Assembly (NCBI GenBank): GCA_032622095.1 | Contig: CP136068.1 | Coordinates: 157,071,151 to 157,135,150 of the forward strand | Source: Siphonodentalium dalli | Taxonomy: Eukaryota > Mollusca > Scaphopoda > Gadilida > Siphonodentaliidae | DNA: 64,000 nt | Reading direction: 5' to 3' | Shown here: piece after piece, positions 54,701 through 63,700 of the stretch | Numbering within the stretch: position 1 is the first letter of the stretch | How the letters are laid out: each line of letters starts with the position of its first letter | Made by a program: the position numbers and the translations under genes | Notes under the pieces: generated by a model | Databases searched by the model: none | Told to the model about the DNA's origin: nothing | Seen by the model: the letters and a program-made list of their open reading frames with translations, nothing else

Positions 54701-57700
54701 ATATTATAAAAATTGAAATATTTTTTAATATAAAATGACAAATTCCTGTTAATGATATAAACTTGAATTAGAATTTTGCTTTTATGCTTGAAAACGCCGA
54801 TTTTTTTTTATAGACCTAACACTGCTAATTTATTTTTTGTTAGGATAAAATTCCCACAATGCACCACTCAAAATGGAATCTATCAAGATATATACAATCT
54901 ATTAATCATTCCTCTAACACTATGAAATGATAGCGGGTATTCTCAGAAAGGTTTTCATTATTTAGTTTAAAACAGGGAAGTTCTAATGCATGAAGAATCC
55001 AACTTAAATCTGATGCAAATTTCTGGTAATCAAGGAATCCCATGCTAGAACAGATAATGTTCAATAAAATGAAGTTGATAAATAGATTGAGTCGACCAAC
55101 CCTTTCTAAATTAAATATATTTTCCCATTCATTTAGCGGACATGTGGTATTATTGAGTTCCGGACTGGCCTGTAGCCTTGATAAAGGGGTCAATTACATA
55201 TAGCATAGTTGTACAGTAATGCCCTAAATAATCGACTCCTAAACCACAGCAGGTTAAGGAGTCGATTATTTAGGGCATTACTGTAGCTCTATAAGGTTAC
55301 GCCACTTCACTCTGAACGCTGTCATGAAAGACCAATAAAATCTATCTACCGTTATTATATCACCAGGAAAAATAATGCCCATCTATATTTAATACGCGTC
55401 GTTACGTAATAATTTACAACTGGAAATCGGGGAAAACCCTGCTTTACAAGTGACTGTAGACAATGTAACTGTCTGTGGGTGTGTGTGTTCCAACAATAAA
55501 TAGGGATACACGAAGTGACATAAAACATTTTAGCAATAAAATATCAACGTTCATACAATCGTCATTAAGTTTTTGTGTATTTCAGTCACGGCCAGTGATT
55601 TATAACTTTTGGAAGCAATCAATGGTTTTCCTGGATACTCTTTTCTGGTTGTTGCGGATACAATAATGCCCTAAGTAATCGACTCCCTAACCACAGCAGC
55701 ATTATGGGTAACTTTTCAGGATATAGTCGGAATATGGCTTGTTGCCATTCATCGGAAAGCTGTGGTTAAGGAGTCGATTACTTAGAGCATTACTGTAGTT
55801 CTCGAATGACGTTATTTACAAAATGGGGATTGATCACAAGATTTAGTGTGTCTGACATTTACAGAGCGAGGTCCCCAGAGCATGAATTTAGTGATCCTAT
55901 CCCATATGGTGGGCAAGCATCACCCAATTCACCCTCTGGGAACCTCATTTTGATCAGATTGAATTATCCAGTTGATGTTGGTGATGTTCACCAATTAGTC
56001 ACCTCAATTATGCATTTTATCTTCTGCAATTTAGGGGATACAGAAACTGAACAGACGGGAAAAAGTAACTAAAATCAATGTTAATTTGAGACTATAGATA
56101 CTTCCCAGAAGATGAGGCCTAGATGCCGAATGAGATCCCCAGAGGGTGAATTTGGTGATGCTAGCCCACATTGCAGGACAGCATCACTAAATTCACCCTC
56201 TAAGGACCTCATTCTGCAAATGTCAGACACACTATATCCAGGCATGATTGATTGTAGTCGTCTCTTGTGACGGTGAACATAGAAGAGTGTCGTCGCATCA
56301 TAGAACCTGAGTCTAGTCAATATGTGATATAACCTCCACCTGATAAATCTGTTAAGGTGTAAATTGCTACATTGCCACGTGCCATGTACCTGGTTGCCGC
56401 CCTGATTGTGGCATGGCCACATATATACGGCTTTATGGAAATGGTTTTTGTCGACGGGACTATCCACACACATCGGCTTCGCCTTGTTACGAATCTAAAT
56501 ATAAAACAACGTCACATTAGCATAGATATGCATTACCAACACCTGAAAGCGACGATCAAAGGAAACGATGCACTAAAATAACCTTTAAACAGGTCTGGCA
56601 CATCCTGAACTCAACTATTATAGTTGTATCGAGTATTGTGTTGTATCGCCACGCAATATATTTCATGATGATACTGTTTATCAGACAGTAAGGTATTTTC
56701 TCAGTGCATTGATTTCTTTGACGATGCATGAAATGTCATCGATGATAAAAGTACCTGATTTCCACCCTGCCGATGACAAGGCCACATTTTAACGGGTTTG
56801 TCATAATCATCCGGCTCCACCGCGGAGTCTACGCACATTGGCTTAGCTTTACTACGGATCTGTGAGCAATGAAAATAGAGTTATCTTCCTTGACATAAAT
56901 TCTATGATATTAATGATTGTAATAACTGTTTATTTTGTAGTCTACGCACATTGGCTTAGATTTACTGTTGAGTTTGTAGTCTATGCACATTGGCTCAGCC
57001 TTACTAAGGATCTGTGAGCAATGAACAGCAAATATAAATTCAAATAGAGTTATCTTCCTTGACATAAACTCTTGAATAACTATCTGACTAAACTACAAAG
57101 TCTATATGCATTGCATTAGCATTATGAATGTCTTCGGTGACTACATGTTCAACAACACAAACTAAAATAAAGCTTTTTCCAACATAACACACAGAAATAT
57201 TATAAATGTGATACACAAGTAGCCTATAAATACAGTAATGCCCTAAGTAATCGACTCCTTTATCCACAGCAGAATTATGGGTAACTTTTCAGGATTTAGT
57301 CGGAAATATGGCTTGTTGCCATTCATCGGAAAGCTCTTGGGGAGAACTTTCCGATGAATGGCAATAAGCCATATTTCCGACTAAATCCTGAAAAGTTACC
57401 CATAATTCTGCTGTGGTTAAGGGGTCGATTACATAGGGCATTACTGTAGTATAAATGAGTCAGATAAGTTATATATCTTCTGATATACACACAAGGGTAC
57501 TCATGGCTATTTAAAGGAAATGACTCATTCGAACCCAGAGGTATCTCAAAACATACCTACAAACATACCTACAAACATACCTACAAACATACCTACAAAC
57601 ATACCTACAAACATACCTACGCAGAGATTTCTGAACAATTTTTCTAATAGTTTTTTGTTAAGATAACACAATATAACTTTTCCAGATATACCGTTTCCGA

Positions 57701-60700
57701 TTCCTGAATTCCGATGAATACAAATATCACAGTTTTCGATTGGGACCCAATCATTGTATTCAAAGTTGTATTTTTTATGACTTCAACGCGTCTTTCTGGG
57801 ACAGATAATACTTGTAGAAAGGTAATTCATGTATTTATGGACCCATTTCTATACCGGGAAAAATTCAAAAGCGAATATTATAAAGTGTATTTTGGAACAC
57901 AAACCGCCATGTGGCTTTAAGAATTTTTCAAAACTGTTGCAGAATTCAAAACACTGCAGGTCCCCTGTATTAATGATAGTCAGATTTACATCCAGCGCAA
58001 ACTATTAATTGGTTTCTATAGGGAGCTTCAATGTTCCTGCTTGTTGTCTCACGTGCAAGGAAATGGCTAATTTTCAGTGATAAACATTCAAATGTTCTCC
58101 CGACAGGACCCCAGGTATGTGCTTCCCAAAATACGGCCACATTCCCCCATCCCCTAGCGGAAACCCTGATTCAGCTCATACTATTAAGCATAAGCTTTCA
58201 TTCATTACTATCAGCTTACAAAAAACATATATCAAGTATTTGGGGGGGGGGAATACTATGTTTTTTTATTAATTTGAAACATCTCCCATCATTACAGCTT
58301 ACCTCTCCCGACGCTATGGCGTTACCGGGTATAAATAAATCTGGATATATATTTTTGAGATACCAATTAAAATCTTTGCATTTTAATCGCTCCCGTAAAG
58401 CTTTTCTCTCGGAAACATCACCGAAGTCCCCCTGAAAAAATGATGAATAGATATCAATATACATTACTGAAGTCCCCCTTGAAAAAATGATGAATAGATA
58501 TCAATATACATCACTGAAGTCCCCCTGAAAAAATGGTGAATAGATATCAATATACATCACTGAAGTCCCCCTGAAAAACGGAGAAAATTAATAAATAATC
58601 AGATATTATAAATATATAAACATCACTGAAACTGTGCTCCCCTATGCTGAAGTCTAACTCAAGTCGGTTATGAAGTCAGAAGGTCATCACCTATCCAAAA
58701 ATAGTACGGGTGGAAATCCGCCTCCTCTGTACTGGACCCTGTCTGCGTAAGCGTGATGTTGGGGAGAGGAATGGAACAATGTGCGGAGCTGTGTGGGGGA
58801 TGGATGAGACTTGGTAACTGGTGTTTTTTGGTTGTAACAGGAGATGGCTCTTTGTCCGATGCATACCCCCTTGTGGCATACCGCCTAGTGTGGGCATACC
58901 TATAACCTTTGACTGATATACTCAAACAGATGGACCCAAAATGAGCATTTTCATATAAACAAGATGAATAACTATACAACAAAAAACCTAAACAAAACGA
59001 TTGCATATGCCATTGAATGTCCTCTTAGTGGTGAACATCCATGCCAAATTTCATTGAGATCAGAGAATTACTATTCAAGTTATGACGTTGAAGTTAAGGA
59101 CCAAAAAGGCAACATTTCCAGATAAACAAAGATGTATAACTCAAGAATGGAAAACCTGAAAAAAACGATTGAACCCTCTATTGAATGTCCTCATAGTAGT
59201 GAACATCCATACCAAATTTAATTGAGATACGAGCACTACTGTTCAAGTTGTAACCTGAACAAACATTGGACAGACCAAAAACATTTCCAAATAAACAAAG
59301 ATGAATAACTCTAGAATGGAAAATCTGAACAAAACGATGGAACCCTCTATTGAATGTCCTCATAGTTGAGAACAACCATACCAAATTGAATTGAGATACG
59401 AGCACTACTGTTCATGTTATGAAATGAACAGACATCTGATGGATGGACGGATACACAGACAAACAGGTTGCAATGCAGTTTAACCCTCTTTAAAAAAAAA
59501 AAGGGGTATATAGTGTCTTGTGTTCAAACAGGCATATGTGGGCCTTCATTATATTAATAGATTCCTCGACATTTTGTTTGGTAAATTTGGAACAAGCCAC
59601 GTTTAACCCTTTGAGTGCCATGGGCCGATCTCATCGGCCCTAATTTACGGTGTGTAAAATCGGCCCTAAAAATGTTTTTAGTTTTTTTTTTGAATTTTTA
59701 GTTTTTTTGGATTGAATTTTTTTTGGGTATGCTTAAGCATGCTATAGCAAATTTTAAAACAAACTGGATAACACCTTAGGGGCATGTTATAACTCAAAAC
59801 TATCACCAAGTATTCATAGTAATAATTTTGATGCCCATGAAAAACGTGAGATTCCCTGGCACTAACCTACAAAATAAGTCTGTTAAAGAATATAAGAAAA
59901 AATTATTAAAATTGTAAAAAATTGTAAAAAATAATAACAAATGATGAAAAATTGTTAGGCCAATGCATTCTCTTATATATGCGAGGCGACCTATGGTCGA
60001 CTCGCATATATAAGAGAATGCATTGGCACAGGGTATATGGGTTGATACAAAAATCGGACCTGGCACTCAAAGGGTTAAAGATACACCTATATGTGGTATA
60101 TATGCAGTTGTGAGCAAATTGACCAGAAAAGATATGCACAGTAACTGGGTCTCTCCCTTGGTATTTAACCTTGCCCCCAAACAATTTATTTTATATAGAC
60201 TCTCATAAATTCTGATTTTATAACATAAAGTCATCTTATAAAGTTATAAAAGACAAGAAAAGCAATATTATGGAACATATCTGAGGGTTAAACTTACTAA
60301 ATCATTATTAAACCTCTCGTAGTAATATTTTTTATGTTCGTCCATCCATACTTCGGCTAGACGAATGGAATTTTTCTTGACGACATTAACACCTGTCCGC
60401 CATTTATATGGACTTCTTTTTCTAAATATATGTCCCACATGAGAACACGGGACTATTTCTAAAGTTCCGCCACACATCCAAACCTAAAAATAGACAAAAT
60501 AAAGTATATGATAAACATGAGAACACGGAACAATTTCTAAAGTCCTGCCACTCATCCAAACTATAAAACAACATAAAATATAAACCTACAAAAGAACATG
60601 GGCCAACCAGATAGACATGTATAAAGACAATAAAAAATAGAAGTCACTGCCTATTTATTTAATATAAAGACTTAACTTCTATTCAACAATATACAACCAT

Positions 60701-63700
60701 ATGCCACATCTCTGAAGGGTACAAATAAATAAGATTATTTGGAATAAATTCTCTAGCCAAGTCTCTGGTATATGATAACAAAAATCACTTTCATTATATA
60801 CAGTATACAATCGTATTTTTTTCTTTTGGAGAAATATAAGTTGCCATCCCCATTAACCTTCTCACTGCTCAATGATGTCATAACAATTTAAGTCATGCAA
60901 CGTCACGAGTTATTAATATAAATTGTAAATCCCTGGGTTTTTCCAATGATAAAGTATCTACATTGTTGTGTATTTGATGGATCCATTTATATCCATCTAT
61001 ATACATGGGCCAGTAGGGTGTTTCAAGACTAATGGGGCTTGATAACATTGGTAGATCAAATAATAAAACACTTATTGCATTGTTTCGATGTTGACATGAG
61101 GCTTTATCAACCCTTGGAGTTAATATTCACCTCGGTCTGCGGCCTCGATGAATATTAACTTTCTCAGGTTGATAAATCCTCATGTCAACCTCGAAACCAT
61201 GCAATAAATGTAAATAGCAACTATTATCATATATAAACCATATAGCGACTATTATCATATAAAAACCTAGAATATGTTATATGGTTCAAAACATCGAGAT
61301 ACACTTTTGTCAACGCACTAATTTCTAAGCACCCACTGTAAATATATTGACTGCTACTGTGCTGAAGCAGGTCCGTAATAAGTACGAACGTATAGCAGCC
61401 ACGATGACTCCAAAAGGAGAACCATCAATGACTGAACTCCATGCTGGGAAGTCTAACCAATTCTAGCCAAATCAGAAAAAAGGGACAACAACAGGGCCAT
61501 TGAAAATAAGACAAGATCGCCACCAAATCATTACAACATGACAAGATTTTACACTAACAAAACTAAGTAGACAGATGCAATGTATTATTTCTTCAGCTAC
61601 TATGGCCAATCTTATCATGTCACCGTTGGGTGTTGTCCAGACCTGTTAAGTTTTGAAAATGGCAATCAGGGAGATGCGGAAGTCATTTGCCATGTTGGCA
61701 TTTCAGACAGAAACTTTGAATTTGTTTCAATTTTAATTGTTTATCTGATCAACCAATTTCCGTTTTCATTTTAATTTTGAGGTATTTACGGTAGTACACA
61801 ACACGGAAATGCATGAAAAATCGAAACACGCGAAAATAATTCGGGAATCTTTACAGATATACCAGAAATAATGGGGGGGGGGGGGGGGGGGGGGTTTCCA
61901 TATTTGCACGACACCTATCGTAAAGCGGGAGTCTCACGGCAAATCTGTGAGACTTAAACATAACATCCCATTGGAGGCCCCACAAAGCCCTGAGCAGAAT
62001 ACAGACAGCAGTACATACCGGTACAACCCGCAGGCGGCCCGACAGGAGGCAGTATATGTTTCTTTATATGCGAGGCACCCTGTGGGATATAGTCAGACTG
62101 TATATAAATAAATACTCACCCTGAAAGATAACTCTAGATTTTCTCCTCCCCATATATCCATGCCGGGATCATACGCCCCAAGCTCAGTGAAATAATCCCG
62201 ACTTATTGAAAACAAACCTCCAGCCATCGTGGGAGATCTGAAAAGAGGACAGAATGATATTTATAATAAAGACAGACGTCACATGTCTCAACCCGAGGTA
62301 AAAATTTAATTTGTCAGATCGGAATAATGGACTTTATTTCACTTATTTCCAATGCATGAATATGGCTATAACAGGACCTGAGTTTAGTTTGCCTGTCATT
62401 TGCTGAATCAAGTCCCCAGAGGGTGAATTTAGTGATGCTATCCTGCATAGCGGGCTAGCACCACCATATTCACTTGGGACCTCATTCTGCATGGCTCATC
62501 TGCTGCGGGAGACATAGTTAAATTGAAGTTCCCATATGTGAATATTGTTATGTATACCCATTGGGAATCTTGATTATGCAATGTGTCGTCTGCCAAGTTG
62601 GGGAAATGAAGAAGAGAAACTACACTAAAAATGAAATAGAATCTATGTGAAGAAGATTCTATAGAAATTTGATAATATACAGTTGTCGCCCACGATTGAG
62701 TGAGAACGGGGATATGTTGCTCGCTCGAGACCTGGAATGTCGCCCGAGGGTGACATTCCAGGTCGAGAGCGGCGACAAATCCCTGTGTCTCACGAAAACA
62801 AAGGTGACAACTGTTTTGTTATCTGACAAAGGAGCACACAGGAACATCCTTAATGGCAGGCCTAAGTAAGCGCCTATATTCTTTAATCCAATTTGAAGAG
62901 TTAATTTCATGTTGGAATCCTCACTTTTTAGAAAATAACGTTCACATTTTGGATCCATTAACACACCCATCATTTGCACAGCTATTGTTCGGTCAGTTTG
63001 CTGGTCGCATGGTGGGAATCGGTTCACAGAAAGATGAGTAAAGCAATTTCGAAGTAGAGTAGCCACGCGGCGGAATGTTCTGTTTCGTCTTTTTCTGCCC
63101 TACTTTTCAATACCAGGCTAGCATTGAGCGCCTCAAAATGAAAGGACTGATTAACCCTTTCATGACCGGAGCTGCGCATTAAAGATCCTGTGCCAGTGCA
63201 TTAATTGTCTTATATATGTGAGTCTCCCATAGGGAGCTGCACATATATAAGAGAATACACTGGCTTACAAGGTCAAGGTAAATATTATTAGGCCAATATA
63301 TTCTTATACATGCGAGGCTCCCTATGGGAGACTCACATATATAAGAGAATGCATTGGCACAGGGTTTTTGCATAATTTCAGGAAGCTCCAGTCATGGAAG
63401 GGTTAAATAATAGCATATCATATTCACCTGACTGGAGCGACGTCGTTTCCTCGACGCTGCCTTTCATGCTCTGGAATCGCATGCCAGTTAAACTGTAGAT
63501 TCCAATCAAATCCTCCAACACTTGTGCTTTTAGCACTTCCATATTGGTACTTAAATGTTTCGTCTTCTATAACGTCTATAACCGGACACACCACGGTCGT
63601 CCTATTCGCAGCTATCCGGTCTAACAATGGCTCTAACCAGCCCTCCGCACACTCACAATGCGAGTCTAAGAATGTCACAACATCACCCGTAGCAACAGAA

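Noticed and set aside
54906-55193. 95-codon minus-strand frame considered as an extra GALNT or transposase exon
   Set aside because: No lectin motifs, no matching splice phase with neighbouring exons, and no recognisable transposase motif.
56081-56473. Single 130-codon minus-strand frame starting at the alpha-b exon
   Set aside because: Only its first part is the real exon (56390-56494 by splice sites); the rest reads through intron and an F5 hairpin.
58031-58435. 134-codon plus-strand open frame
   Set aside because: Antisense to the GALNT exon at 58303-58431 and continues into A/T-rich intron; no domain and no splice support.
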